Shown one piece after another: positions 34,781-45,854 of a DNA stretch of 64,000 bases; position 1 is the first letter of the stretch; every line of letters starts with the position of its first letter. A model generated the notes under the pieces. It did not search any database. It saw only the letters and a program-made list of their open reading frames with translations, and was not told the DNA's origin. Origin of the DNA: Rhizomys pruinosus (Eukaryota > Chordata > Mammalia > Rodentia > Spalacidae); assembly GCA_009823505.1 (NCBI GenBank), contig VZQC01005757.1:654465-718464 (forward strand), given 5' to 3'. Position numbers and translations under genes: made by a program.

Positions 34781-35290
34781 GGTGATGATGGCTGAGCTGA
34801 CAATGGGTGTAGGGCTTGATGGCTGCAAACAGGACCGGCTCCTAGCAAGCCAGGCTCATGGGACCACGGCATGCTGGGTGTGCAGGAGTGTGTGGTCCTG
34901 TCCCAAACGGCATGGCAACCAGACAGAAGGGGAAAGACAGGCATGCAGTCTGCCCCACCTAGCAGCCTCCCATGTCCCGGAGACACTCAAGACAGATGGG
35001 GAGTCAGTCACAGCTGACTCTCATTTATTGCAAGCACTACAGCAGCTTATAAAGGCAAAGACCACAAGGGAACACCCACAGCACAAAACCAGCAGCCAAT
35101 CATCTTAAAGGTCAAATAACTAGAGCCAATCGGAAAAGTTTCAAAACAAGCCTGGCCACGCCTACTTTACTTCCTTTAGCTGTCTTGTTTACTTATGGCC
35201 AGCTGATAAGGGCCCCTCAGTTGTAAGCAAGCCTGGCCCTTCTACCTTACTTCCTTTAGGTGCTGTCTTTAGGGTGTTGTTGCCTCTCAT
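34780..35290 (-). mobile_element. ERV LTR, antisense, with readable promoter
   Basis: On the minus strand: two inverted CCAAT boxes (GCCAAT on the plus strand at 35125-35130 and 35095-35100), a TATA-like TTTATAA at 35047-35053 and AATAAA at 35024-35029. Upstream are two enhancer-like repeats about 81 bp apart (35148-35187 and 35229-35269) sharing AAGCCTGGCC and TTACTTCCTTTAG. This is LTR architecture, perhaps class II. Outer ends are estimated. No gag or pol is attached. Confidence 0.7.
35024..35130 (-). promoter_or_regulatory. LTR core promoter and poly(A) signal
   Basis: Two CCAAT-type boxes, TATA-like box and AATAAA within about 105 bp. TATA and AATAAA are only about 20 bp apart, as in the LTR at 59.8 kb. 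Activity is unknown. Confidence 0.6.
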
Positions 35291-35294
35291 GCCC

Positions 35295-35860
35295 CTTCAT
35301 AGGAGTACTAACTTGTTGGATGAGGCACTTATATCCACAACCTGGGAGTGTCTGCTCATGACCCTGGGCTCACAGAGAGGCAACTGGGACTGTGCCCCAG
35401 TTCCTGCCCTCACCACTGGCCTCAAACAGCTGTCACCTCATCACCATGAACCCTCAAGCTTGTTTTTGAGGCTATGCATATCATAGGTGTGATTTGACAC
35501 ATCCTAGACATTTGGGATATTATGACACTTGGTTCTATTCACCTCTTCTATTATCATCTTTGGTTGTACTTTTAGACTTACTCCAGACTATGGAAAGACT
35601 CTCCAGCTCTTTGTCATATGGGGGCAGGGGGTAGATGAGGTACTGTGCTATTAGCTAGGGTGGGGCATTTGTAATGGCCATCCTGACTTCTTATGTGACC
35701 ACCACTGTGAGCATATTGGCCCACCACCACCAAGTGTAGACCTCTCCACTACATCCTGCCAGGCTATCTCTACCTTCATCCTCTAGCTAGTAAGATGATG
35801 ACCTTATTTTCTTTTTCTTTTGTTCTATTTGTAATGGTTATATAGATTCAAAGTATATAT
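35295..35860. other. Unassigned sequence
   Basis: Mixed composition, with a CACCACCACCA stretch near 35720. It may be further ERV-derived sequence. Nothing firm. Confidence 0.35.
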
Positions 35861-35864
35861 GGGA

Positions 35865-36290
35865 GTTTGATGATTAGTGTTCATTATCAGAATGAGAGGA
35901 TCTAGGATTGCCTAGGAGAAAAGTCCCTGGAGCTACCTAGGAAGAATTATCACAATTAGACTGAACTCTGGGCCTAGCTATGAAGTATTGTCTAGACTAA
36001 GTTAACTGAGATAGAGACTAAGTTAACTGCCTTAACTGTGGATGATGGGATCCTGTGGACTTGGGTAGTGAACTCAAAAAAAAAAAAAAAAGGAGAAAGT
36101 GAGCTGAGCACTATCTAGCACTTGTCTCCTGCTTACTGACTATGAAAACTGTGTGACTAATAGTCAAGGTTGTATTGCTATGATCCCCACAAAATGGAAT
36201 GTGCCTTAGAACTTTGTGCCAAAATAAGTCTTTCTCTTTATGTTGCTTTGGTCAGGAAAATTTATCACAGAAACCGAAAAAAAAAGTAGT
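35865..36290 (+). mobile_element. Old MaLR-like LTR, sense
   Basis: 'gcctaggagaaaagtccct', 'gaagtattgtctagac', 'gagaaagtgagctgagcac', then 'ttgtgccaaaataagtcttt' and 'ttatcacagaaac' keep the order of the rodent MaLR-type LTR also present at 62966 and 26315. It is more diverged than those two and has an A-run insertion. A 15-bp motif, agactaagttaactg, is repeated at about 35993 and 36017. Confidence 0.65.
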
Positions 36291-36299
36291 TAATCCAAT

Positions 36300-37300
36300 A
36301 AGATAAAAATGAAAACCATGGGACTTACCAAAGTTGCCCAAATTCTAAAGCTCTTAGCTTGCCACTTTCTGTTTCCCAAGTTTCAGAGTTCTCACGTGGT
36401 TATCTGATGAATTCAATCAAAATTATCTATTGTATTTAAAGGAGAGGAAAATGAACAGGAAGTTGTATGTATTTTTCTCATATATATTTTTTATTATCAG
36501 GAATACTAGCATCACTAGCATAAATTCTCTTTCTCTATTTTATTATCTGTGCTCCATATATTGATTCTAGACATGATTGACAGGTTCATAGCACTAAACA
36601 TCAAAGCTAGCAAAGGGATTTTGGAAAACAGCAAATGGCTCCTGTAAAATATTTTATGTGAAATGAATATATATCCTAATATAGCATTCATCAAAAGGAA
36701 AAGTAACTGACTCAACATTTTAAATGTCACTATAAAAACATACAAATTTATTAATTTCCTAGTTCTACTCTGTTGAAGAACATACATCAATTCAGATATT
36801 GCTGTGGTAGATTTCTCTAGAATTTTTAATATTGTTAATTCTTAGACCATTGATAAGTTACTGATTGCTCCATTATAAGGTGGAAAATGCTCACCATCCA
36901 ACTTTTCAGATTTTGTGTATTAGCCAGCAAAAACAAAATCAAATTTTTATCACTAAAATGTAAGAAATTTTAAGTGGAACATGAGAATATTTACAATCAC
37001 ATCATTCCCACTTCTTCCTAGCTTTGATCTTGCTTAGTGTTCTTAAAGACATGCAGGCACAGCACTCATATATATAAAATAAAAAAATAAGCAAATAATA
37101 AACTTAAAAATTTAGTATTTTGTCTTTCTTGAATTTCCTTGTCACTTTGTAAAAGATCAATTATCCAGGGTTTTTTTTTCTAAAACAATTTTGGCTGTAT
37201 CGACAAGTTCTCTTCCGGAATTTTGAATGTAGCTGGGTTAACTACGCATGAACTTGCCATCCTTGTAATTCTTCCCATCCACATTCACAATATTTCACTA
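36300..37300. other. No recognisable feature
   Basis: AT-rich sequence, nothing identified. An A-rich stretch at 37075-37110 may be a lost SINE tail. Confidence 0.5.
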
Positions 37301-37305
37301 ATACT

Positions 37306-37456
37306 TTTTAGGGGTTATTTCTGAGAGAGGGTCTCCCTGTAGCCCCAACTGGCCTGGAACTCACTTTGTAGACCAGGCTGGCATTGAACTCACAGAGATC
37401 TTCCTGCCTCTGCCTCCTGAGTGCTGGGATTAAAGGTGTATGCCACCACACCTGGC
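37306..37456 (-). mobile_element. B1 SINE
   Basis: Antisense B1 with 'gagggtctccctgtagcccc', 'gtagaccaggctggc' and 'tgccaccacacctggc'. Confidence 0.95.
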
Positions 37457-38678
37457 TAATATATTCAATTTTAAAGTTAGCGTCTGCACATGTTCACTAA
37501 TGACTTATAGAAACAACTATTTTTATATGGTGATTTTCTATCATGTAGTCTTTTAAAAGTATTTTATTGATTCATAAAATGTATTTTGATCAAATGTAGA
37601 CCCTCTCTCCATCTCTCAGTTCTATCCCACTACCTTTTCCCAGCCTGCCCTGTACTTCCAGTCCTCTATTATTTGTTTTCTTAAGGGCCTACCTAGTCTA
37701 ATGTGTTCCCCAAGTGCCCCTGGGGTGCTAGGGCTTCCTGTGTACCTCCTCATCTCTTCTGGGCTCCTGCCTGGCTTGGGTTTGCACAGGTCTCATGTGT
37801 GCTGTTATAAGCGTGTTGTTTCATATGTGAAATCCCCTCTAGTGTCCAGACAACAGTCTTCTTGTATTCATCTGCCACCTCTGGTTCTTAGAATCCCCTC
37901 TTCTCCTCTTTGGCTTAGATCCATGAGACTTGGGAGTAGAGGCTGTATTATAGGTGTCCCATTTGGGCTGAGCACTCCACACCCTTTATTCTCTGCACAT
38001 TAACCAGTCGTGTGTATCTTTGTAATTCCCATCTGCTGCAAGAGGAACCTTCTGGTGAGAGCTGAGAGATGCACTAATTTATGGCTATTACAATAAGTCA
38101 GAGTGAGTCAGTTTAATACTATGTCTATTTAGTACAATTATAGTAGTAGGCTCTCTCCTATGGCTTGAAACCTATATAGCCACAGGTTCTTGGACCTGAT
38201 ATGTTTCCCTGTTGTGAAGTGGACCTTAAATCCAATTAAATGGAGGTTGATTACTCCCATCATATTCATTTCACTATTGCACCAGTGGGCATTTTTTGCC
38301 ATCCCAGTTTCTTGTAGCTTGCAGAGTTTGCACCCAGGCAAGGTTGATGATTACCCATCTCTGCCAATAATACACAACATCTTCTAATAGTACGAGAGCT
38401 AGCCAGCAGAGGTGTAGCTTCAAAGTCAGCTGGAAATCTCCACGTTTGGTCTGTGACTCAGTTACGTAGTGTCTTCAGCAACAGGGTCTCACCATCAAGT
38501 ACTGGTGGGTAACCAAATGTAGTGGCAATAGCCAATTCTGGTTGAGTAGCTATGGAATCTCTAAGTTCAACAACTCCAAAGGAAAGCAATCTATTCCCTG
38601 CATTGGAGTTTTCATTTGCTAGTTTGTGGTGTCTGTTGGGGCCATTGGACCCCTGTTATAGGGTAACTACATTTACAA

Positions 38679-38680
<2 letters not shown>

Positions 38681-38713
<33 letters not shown>

Positions 38714-38730
38714 TATATATATATATATAA
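38681..38730. repeat. (TA)n microsatellite
   Basis: TA run with a CA interruption, within the L1 3' UTR. Confidence 0.95.
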
Positions 38731-39030
38731 ACAAGGTTCTATAGGTTTCCATATAACTATTTCAAAAGGCCTTTAGTGTTAGTTATCACTCCTCTTACTC
38801 CCTCTTCTGCCCTACCATACCATTCTCCACCCCATCAAATATACCATATCTATGTTCCCATTTATATCACTACACTCTATCTTCCCTCATATGGAATATC
38901 CTCATGGCCCCTTATTAGTTGGTCTCTAAGTATTTTGCAGTTAAAACACACCTCTAAGAAGATATAAAGCATCCACTTATGAGAGAGAATGTTTGTCTTT
39001 CTGATTCTGGTTGACCTCACTTGGGATGAT

Positions 39031-39041
39031 TATTTTTTATT

Positions 39042-39080
<39 letters not shown>

Positions 39081-39227
39081 TTTTTGTCTTTTCAAGACAG
39101 GGTCTCTCTGTAGCCCCAGCTGTCCTGGAATTCACTCTGTAGACCAGGCTGACCTTGAACTCACAAAGATCTGCCTGCCTCTGCCTCCCAAGTGTTAGGA
39201 TTAAAGGTGTGTGCCACCACACCTGGC
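39031..39227 (-). mobile_element. B1 SINE with expanded (TTTA)n tail
   Basis: Antisense B1 (39083-39227) preceded by about 50 bp of TTTA repeat from its own tail. The L1 target 'tgggatgatt' is duplicated on either side (about 39022-39031 and 39228-39237). Confidence 0.95.
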
Positions 39228-39293
39228 TGGGATGATTGTTTTTAGTTCCACAATTTTACCTGTGACTTCAATAATTTAATTTTTCTTAGTGGC

Positions 39294-39660
39294 TGTGGTG
39301 GTTTGAATGAGTGTCCCCCATAGGCTTTAAGTATTCAGATATTTTGTCTCCAGTTGGTGGCACTGTTCTTGGAGGTCTTAGAAGGTATGGCCATGCTGGA
39401 AGAAGTATGTCACTGGGGGCAGGTTTAGTGAGTTTAACAAGCCTTGCGGTCTCCAGTCTCTCTCTCTCTCTCTCTACTTCCTATACTCATTGTGAGATGT
39501 GACCCTTGGCTTGCTACTCCAGCCCTGGCCACCATGCTTCCTTCCACAATGGAGTCTGATTCCCTGGAACCGTCAATCATAAGCTCAAATAAACTCTTCC
39601 TTTTATAAGTTCCCTTGCTCATGGTGGTTTTATAACAGCAACAGAAAAGTGACTAATACA
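39294..39660 (+). repeat. 5' LTR
   Basis: 367 bp, TG...CA ends. It includes a (CT)n run at about 39457-39475 and 'aataaact' near 39588 as a possible poly(A) signal region. It retains fewer CpG sites than the 3' LTR. Confidence 0.93.
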
Positions 39661-41076
39661 GTTATTTGGTTCCAGAGAGTGGGCTGTTGGCTGTGAAGAA
39701 CCTGACCATGTGAGTGTTTGGAGAAATGTGGAAGACTTTGGAACTTTGGGCTAGAAAAGCTGTTGACTACTTTAAGCAGAGCTTAACAGGCCATTCTAGT
39801 AGAAGCGTGGAAGAAAGCATTGATGCAAAAAATGTAGTTCCAGAGGAAAATAAAGACTTAGGCAGCAACTGGGATATTTGGATAAAGAGTGTGGCAGCAG
39901 TTTGCCCACAGCCCAAATGCTTGCCTGATGCTAAGTTGAAAACCAATGGACTATTGTCTTTGGCAGAGGATATTTCAAGACAGCCTAATGTAGAATGGGG
40001 AATATTGTACAGATCTACAGTGAAGAAGAGCAGATGGGGCAGAAAGAAATGCAGAATGTACAGTTTGGACCTGAAAACAGTGCTAGGAAGATTAAAGGTG
40101 GGGCCAAGGCATGTGAAGGAGAGGTTCCTTTTGATCAGGAGACTAAAGTGATTAAGGAGAGGCCTAGCTATTTACAAGTAAACAATGGAAAATGTGAGAT
40201 TAAAGTGATTAAGGAGGGGCCTCCAGATTTATAAGTAAACAACAGAAACAGTACCTTCAGGGCAAGACCACACCCAGCTAATCCTCCAAACTTTGAAAGG
40301 AAAATACTGAAAGGGTTTTCTGCTCCAACTAGTTGAGGGCAGAGAAAAGTTGCAAATGTGGTTGAAATAGCCCAGAGTCCATCCCAAACTTGCAGCCAAA
40401 CTTGGCAATTTAATTCACATGGTGCTGGCTTTAGAGGCATGAAGTTTGCAAGAGTTAAGGGGTCTTCAGTTCTGCCTCCACAGTTTCAGAGAGCTGCCAG
40501 GGTCAGGCATAGTGCAGCAGGGGTGACCCTGCATAAAGAAGGCCCTGATAGGCCATTGCATGAAGCTGTGAATGTGAAGTCTGAATGGTAGTGGAGACCC
40601 CAAGAAGACATTCGAGATGTCAGACCTGTGAGATATTTGCCAAGGAGAGCTGCATATGGGGAGTGGTACCAGCCTAAGAAAGAGATGTATGTTGCAAGCA
40701 AAGCTGGAAGAGCTGAGCCATCTAATCCCTTTGGATGTCAAGTCCCAGAAGTTGCACATGGAGCTATTGGACTTGATGTTTTCCCTGCTGGTTTTTGGTC
40801 TTGTTTTGGTCCAGTATTTCCTCACTATGCCTCTATTCCTCCCTTTTGGAATGGGAATATGTATTCAGTTCCACTGTATGTTGGGAGTATGTAATTTGCC
40901 TTTCGATTTTACAGGAGCTTACAGTTAAGAGATTGGCCTGTGTCTCAGAAGAGACTTTGGACTGTAGACTTTTGAATAGAATTAAGACTGGTAAAGACTA
41001 TGGGGACTTTTAAGGTTGGACTAAATGCATTTTGCATTTTGTATGGTCAGGAGTCTATGGGGGCCAAGCAGTGGAA
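39661..41076 (+). other. MaLR internal region, degenerate
   Basis: 1.4 kb with several short open frames, the longest 39714-40151 (145 codons). I recognise no gag, protease or polymerase motif. The frames are not in one reading phase, as expected for a MaLR. 'gattaaagtgattaagga'-type units (about 40148-40225) form a small local repeat. The purine-rich end just before 41077 would be the polypurine tract. Confidence 0.7.
39667..39683 (+). promoter_or_regulatory. Primer binding site, tRNA-Leu-like
   Basis: TGGTTCCAGAGAGTGGG lies 6 bp after the 5' LTR. Its form (TGGTNCCAGNAGTGGG) is that of Leu-type primer sites in ERVL/MaLR elements as I remember them, with some mismatches. Confidence 0.55.
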
Positions 41077-41584
41077 TGTGGTGGTTTGAATGAGTGTCCC
41101 CCATAAGCTTTAAGTATTCAGACATTTTCTCTCCAGTTGGTGGCGCTGTTCTTGGAGGTCTTAGAAGGTGTGGCTGTGCTGGAGGAAGTACGTCATCGGG
41201 GGCAGGCTTAGTGAGCTTAACAAGACTTGTGGTCTCCAGTCTCTCTCTCTCTCTCTGCTTCCTGTGCTCATTTCGAGATGTGACCCTCGGCTTACTGCTT
41301 CCCACCACCTCCACAATGGAGTCTGATTCCCTGGAACCATCAATCATAAACTCAAATAAACCCTTTTTTTAGTCTTTTTGAGACAGGGTCTCCCTGTAAC
41401 CCCAGCTGTCCTGGAACTCACTCTGTAGACCAGGCTGGCCTTGAACTCACAAAGATCCACCTGCCTCTGCCTCCAAAGTGCTAGGATTAAAGGCATGCCC
41501 ACCATGCCCAGTGGCAAACTCTTCCTTTTATAAGTTCCCTTGCTCATGGTGGTTTTATCACAGCAACAGAAAATGACTAATACA
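41077..41584 (+). repeat. 3' LTR, split by a B1
   Basis: About 357 bp of LTR plus a B1. The TG...CA ends match the 5' LTR. A deletion of about 15-17 bp relative to the 5' LTR lies near 41300. Confidence 0.93.
41364..41515 (-). mobile_element. B1 SINE in the 3' LTR
   Basis: Antisense B1 inserted at the LTR's 'aaataaac-tcttcc' site, with a short repeat of the target (aaaccc/aaactc). It is absent from the 5' LTR, so it came after proviral integration. Confidence 0.96.
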
Positions 41585-41712
41585 GTGGCTAAATAATGTT
41601 CCCCTGTGTAAATGTATCATACTTTCATTACCTATTCATTTGGTGATGGACATCTAGCTTGTTTCCATTTCCTTGCTATTGCAAATGAGGCAAATATGAA
41701 TGTGGATGAGCA

Positions 41713-41942
41713 AACATCTTTTTAAATTTTTTATTTATTCTTTATGTGTATGAATGTACCATCTGCATGCAGGTCTGTGCACGCATGTCCTGCAGTGCTG
41801 TGGATGTCAGAAGAGGGCGTCGGATTCTTCTGGAACTGGAGTTAAAGATGGCTCTCAACTGCCGTGTGGGTGCTGGGGATCAAACCTGGGTCCTCTGCAA
41901 CAGCAGTCGGTGCTCTTAACCACTAGGCCATCTCTCCAGGCC
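41713..41942 (-). mobile_element. B2 SINE in the antisense L1
   Basis: Antisense B2 with no internal duplication. The L1 target 'aaacatctt' is present on both sides. Confidence 0.95.
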
Positions 41943-42189
41943 ATGAAAAAACATCTTATTGGTAGAATACAGTCCTTCCTCTGAGTGTATGCTCAAGAAT
42001 GGAAGGACTGGATCATGTGGGATATTGATTCACATATTACAAAATTTTTTTGTGGTGCTGCTGATTCCTTTGGAATATTTTTTTATTCAGGCAATAATGC
42101 CACCTACCTAAGTGAGAATTTTATGACCCCTTCTAATTCTAATGTCTTTTTTCATTCATTGACCCAAAAAAGCATAATTTATAAATAAG

Positions 42190-42650
42190 AAAAATTAATA
42201 AATGTGAGTTCATTAAAATGAAACATCATCTGTGAAAGATTCTATTAAGAAGCTATAGATTGAAAGAAACATTTGCAAACCTTTATGTCTACAAAATACT
42301 GAAGTGTGGGCTATAAAAGAACTCTCAAACTTCAAGAATAAAACTAAAGCAAGCATAAAACCCAAACCATACAATTACAAAATAAATAGAGACTAACGCA
42401 GACATTATTCTAAACAGCATATACAGATTACAATCAGGCACATGTAACTGTATTAATGATAAGGGAGATGCAAGGTAAGATCACAATCAGACATTATTAT
42501 AAATGCCTTAGAATGAATAATGTAAAAAACAGTGAAATCACTAAATGCTGATAAAGAAGCTGCTGTTAGGAATAGAAAATGCCAAAGTGCATCTTGAGAA
42601 CATTGTGGTCTTTTCTGAAACACTGAATGTGTAAATGCTTTTTAATGCTT
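42190..42650 (+). mobile_element. Ancient L1M-type ORF2 remnant
   Basis: 'attaagaagctatagattga', 'gaactctcaaacttcaagaa' and 'aaggtaagatcacaatcaga' fit decayed L1 ORF2 in sense. Opposite orientation to the younger L1 on its left. Confidence 0.5.
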
Positions 42651-44000
42651 AATTTTTTATTAATTATTTTTAGATTTTTGTTGCATCTTTGAGAACTCTG
42701 TGCAATATATTTTGGTCATCTTCACTTCTCTCCCAGGGCCAAGCTCCCATTCTTACCCACACACTTTGTTTCCTGTTTTTTTTTTTAACTTTTTAAGTTT
42801 TATTGAGTGCATTTCATACAACATTTCTTAATCAAATTTGGACTCATTCCCACATCCATTCCCACCCCTCATGCCCCCTCCCCCACCCTCTGCCAGAGTT
42901 CATGGAGTCTGTCATACACGTTAAGTCCTGTCTTGCATCTTTTTCTCAGTCTTTTATAACCTTTTCGATGCACAAGTTTACTGTTTTGGTCAGTTTGGTC
43001 AGAATAGGTTTTTCTCTCTCTTTTTTTGTTCACTTTGATTTTTATATTATTCTGAAATATGCATATATACACTCCACACATAAATCAAAATGACAAAATC
43101 TGAAAATAAACTATAAGTTAATTCCAAAGCACATTTAGAGATTCACATTTTAACAGTAAAGCTGCATGCAGGTAAAAAGGAGTATAACTTTACATTCTCT
43201 TTTTTTAGAATATGATTATTAATATTCCTGTATGATAGAACATACCATAGAATTTCATAAGGATAAATTATGAATGGTCATAGCATGTATCAATTTAAAA
43301 AATTTAAATTCCACTGAATCCAACTTGTTCTGCCTATACTCTTGGGTGGTTGATCTCCAGCACATGATCAATCTAGCAGCAGCCACCTCGTTAAAGAAAA
43401 CTGACTCTCCCTCTGCATGAACTATAAGTTCCCAATAGCTCCTAAGTTAGGGGAAAGAGGAACATCATATCAATCTCACCTCTCCATTCTGGGAATTTTG
43501 TCTGGCTTGAGCTTGTGGAGGTCTTGCACATGATGTCACAATGACTCTGAATCATATGTGCAAGTGCCCTGTTGTATCCCGAAAGCACTCTTTCCATGTA
43601 GTCATTCACCACCCCTGGCTTTTCCAATTTTATACCCCGTCTTTCACAGTTTTCCTGAGCCTTTGCAGGAGAGGGTCTGGTATAGATGCTCCATTTAGGG
43701 CTGATCATTTTGCATTCTTCTATTTTCTGCATCTGAACCAGTTGTGGGTTTCTATGTTAATCACTATATATTGTCAAAACAAACTTACTTAATGAGAGTT
43801 GATAGATGCTGTAATATATGAGTCTAACAAAAAGTCACAAGGAGTCAGTTTAATACTATGTTCATTTAGCAGAATAAGAGTGGTAGATTCTTGTATAGGG
43901 ATTATGACCTGTTTAGCCATGAGTTTTTGGCCCTAATAATGGTGCCAAAGATGGGTTTTATCTTGTGGAACAGGCCTTAAATCCATCAGAAGTTGATTGA

Positions 44001-44251
44001 TTTTTTTTTTAATTTTTTTTATTATTTACTTTTGTATGTGTATGAATGTATTGTCTGCACGCAGGTCTGTGCACCCATGTCGTGCAATGCCGCGGAGGCC
44101 AGAAGAGGGTGTCGGATTCCTTTGGAACTGGAGTTCTCCTGTAATTGGAGTTACAGACAGTTCTTAGCCGCCATGTGGGTGCTGGGGATCGAACCCGGGT
44201 CCTCTGCAAGAGCGTCGGTGCTCTTAACCGCTAGGCCATCTCTCCAGCCCC
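44001..44251 (-). mobile_element. B2 SINE, duplicated-core type, 13-bp TSD
   Basis: Antisense B2 flanked by agaagttgattga at 43988-44000 and 44252-44264. Two 17-bp units at 44122-44153. CpG-rich and little changed. Confidence 0.97.
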
Positions 44252-44382
44252 AGAAGTTGATTGACTTTTGCCATGACATCCATGTCACTATTGCAGCCGT
44301 GGGGCAGTCTTGCCTTGCTGGTTTCTTTTTTTAGCTCACATAGTTCACAGCTGGGTATTTCTGATGATTACTTTTCTCCTCT

Positions 44383-44383
<1 letters not shown>

Positions 44384-44452
<69 letters not shown>

Positions 44453-44465
44453 CTAATATATATCA
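44384..44465. repeat. (CT)n(TA)n compound microsatellite
   Basis: About 36 bp of CT followed by about 40 bp of TA-rich repeat inside the L1 3' UTR. Confidence 0.95.
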
Positions 44466-44909
44466 TAATATACCACCTTCCAAGACTATGAAAGCTGCAA
44501 ACATGGTAATATTTCCAGTGTCAGTACAAGCTTGATTCTATGTTCTATGACTCAAGTGTGTGGTATTTTCAGCAATTGGGTCTGAAGTTGTGAAGGTAAT
44601 CAAGAACAATGGTAACAGCCTGTAACACTCTGGGGTCTATCAGACTTCACTGGCCAATGAATTCAAAAGAAGTAACCCATTCCTGGCACTGTGATTTTTA
44701 ATTGTCATCCTGTGGTGTCTATTTTGGGTCTTCCTTCCTTTATTATAGGGCGATTCCATTTAAATGTTTTTTTTTTTTTTTTTTGATCTATCAATTTTAC
44801 TCCTGGATTTTGAAGTCACAGGAATCAACGTTTTATTTATACAATAGTCTCTTCCTTAAAATCCTCAGTCATTTTTATAGAATCCACAAACCAGAAGCTA
44901 TCTAGAACT

Positions 44910-45240
44910 TTTTAGTAAACAAACATTGTAATGTATAAAATGCTGCTCATCAGTGAAAAGAACAGATGAGTAATACAGTCTACCATGGATGAATCTCTTG
45001 GTAATTCTTTTGAATAGAAATGCCAATCAAAAGCTACATGATATATTTTCACTTGTGTAACATTCTTGAAGAGACACAACAATAAAAATCAGGACAAATG
45101 GAGGTATGAGTGGGAGAGGTAGGAAGAGAGGTGGCGTAGTTAAGGAACAACTGGATGGATAATGTGATGATGGTACTGCCCTGGATCTTGACCCTACTAC
45201 TGTTCACATGGATCTATGTATGTGAAGTTGAATAAAACTA
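44910..45240 (+). mobile_element. Ancient L1M 3' remnant
   Basis: 'taccatggatgaatctcttg', 'caatcaaaagctacatgata' and 'agttgaataaaactaaat' follow the very old L1 ORF2 end and 3' part. Confidence 0.5.
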
Positions 45241-45599
45241 AATATGTATGGGCATATGCACAGGATCCATAAAAATGATTATTGTAAATAATGAGCATGG
45301 GGTCAGATAACTATTGTCAATTTCACATTTTTGATGTTACACTGTGAAATACAATCTGTTACAATAGGTGAGATTTAACTGGAATGTCTCTTCAGTTTTT
45401 TTCAATTATGTGTAGAACTATAATTATCACCAAGTAACAAGATAAAAATTGATGCCAAAAGTCACACTTAAGAGCAAGGAAAACAGCAGGTCTCCCAGCT
45501 CCTGCTAGCCTGTCAAAGGAGTGACAGGAATGACAGTAACTAACTGACTTTGCTTTTGATAATTTCAAATATTCTATTTAGACACTCTAAGAAGTGTTA

Positions 45600-45850
45600 A
45601 ATTCAATGTCACTTTTTCTTTGGATCACTTTTAAAATGGCATTTTTGGTCTTGTTAACGATCCTTTTGAGATTAGGATCTGGCATATTTACCTACATTTA
45701 GGTGACATGTGGTTAAGTGACTTTTCCACAGGCACAAAGCTGGGTAATAAGATGACAGGAAAGAAGTACACATCTAGATTGGGGCCTCTTCCTCTAGAGC
45801 ATGCTGGCTTCCTCCAGCATCAACCACTCTACACCGAGCTTACCTATCTT
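45600..45850 (+). mobile_element. MIR-like SINE remnant
   Basis: 'gtggttaagtgacttttcca', 'ggcacaaagctgggtaa' and 'agatgacaggaaag' keep the MIR core order. Heavily diverged, as expected of an old mammalian SINE. Confidence 0.5.
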
Positions 45851-45854
45851 CCCT

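Larger units (their letters stand above)
39294..41584 (+). mobile_element. Complete MaLR-type (ERVL-related) provirus
   Basis: Two direct LTRs (39294-39660 and 41077-41584), both beginning TGTGGTGGTTTGAATG and ending ACTAATACA, flank a 1.4-kb internal region. A 5-bp target duplication, GTGGC (39289-39293 and 41585-41589), and continuity of the L1 on both sides prove the ends. The size and lack of pol fit a non-autonomous MaLR. By eye the LTRs differ at about 25-30 positions plus one short indel, so it is not recent. Confidence 0.93.
37555..42150 (-). mobile_element. L1 LINE, antisense, split by a provirus, B1 and B2
   Basis: The 3' UTR in reverse complement occupies about 37555-38960 ('gtgtatctttgtaattccca', 'tggaggttgattactcccat'). 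The ORF2 end begins near 38965 ('cacttatgagagagaatgt', 'ctgattctggttgacctcac') and stops at 39288. It resumes at 41585 ('tggctaaataatgttcccct', 'ttggtgatggacatctagc', 'ctcaagaatggaaggactgg') and fades near 42150. The gap is the LTR provirus. Frame not open. Confidence 0.87.
42780..44765 (-). mobile_element. L1 3' UTR, antisense, with B2 insertion
   Basis: Poly(T) at 42780, then 'tattgagtgcatttcataca', 'cccctcatgccccctccccc', 'gttcatggagtctgtcata', and later 'gttgattgacttttgccat' and 'tcctggcactgtgatttt'. This is the reverse complement of a rodent L1 3' UTR. Non-coding. Confidence 0.82.

Noticed and set aside
39714..40151. 145-codon open frame, longest in the window
   Set aside because: It lies inside the internal region of a MaLR-type provirus, shows no recognised domain and is overlapped by other frames of similar length.
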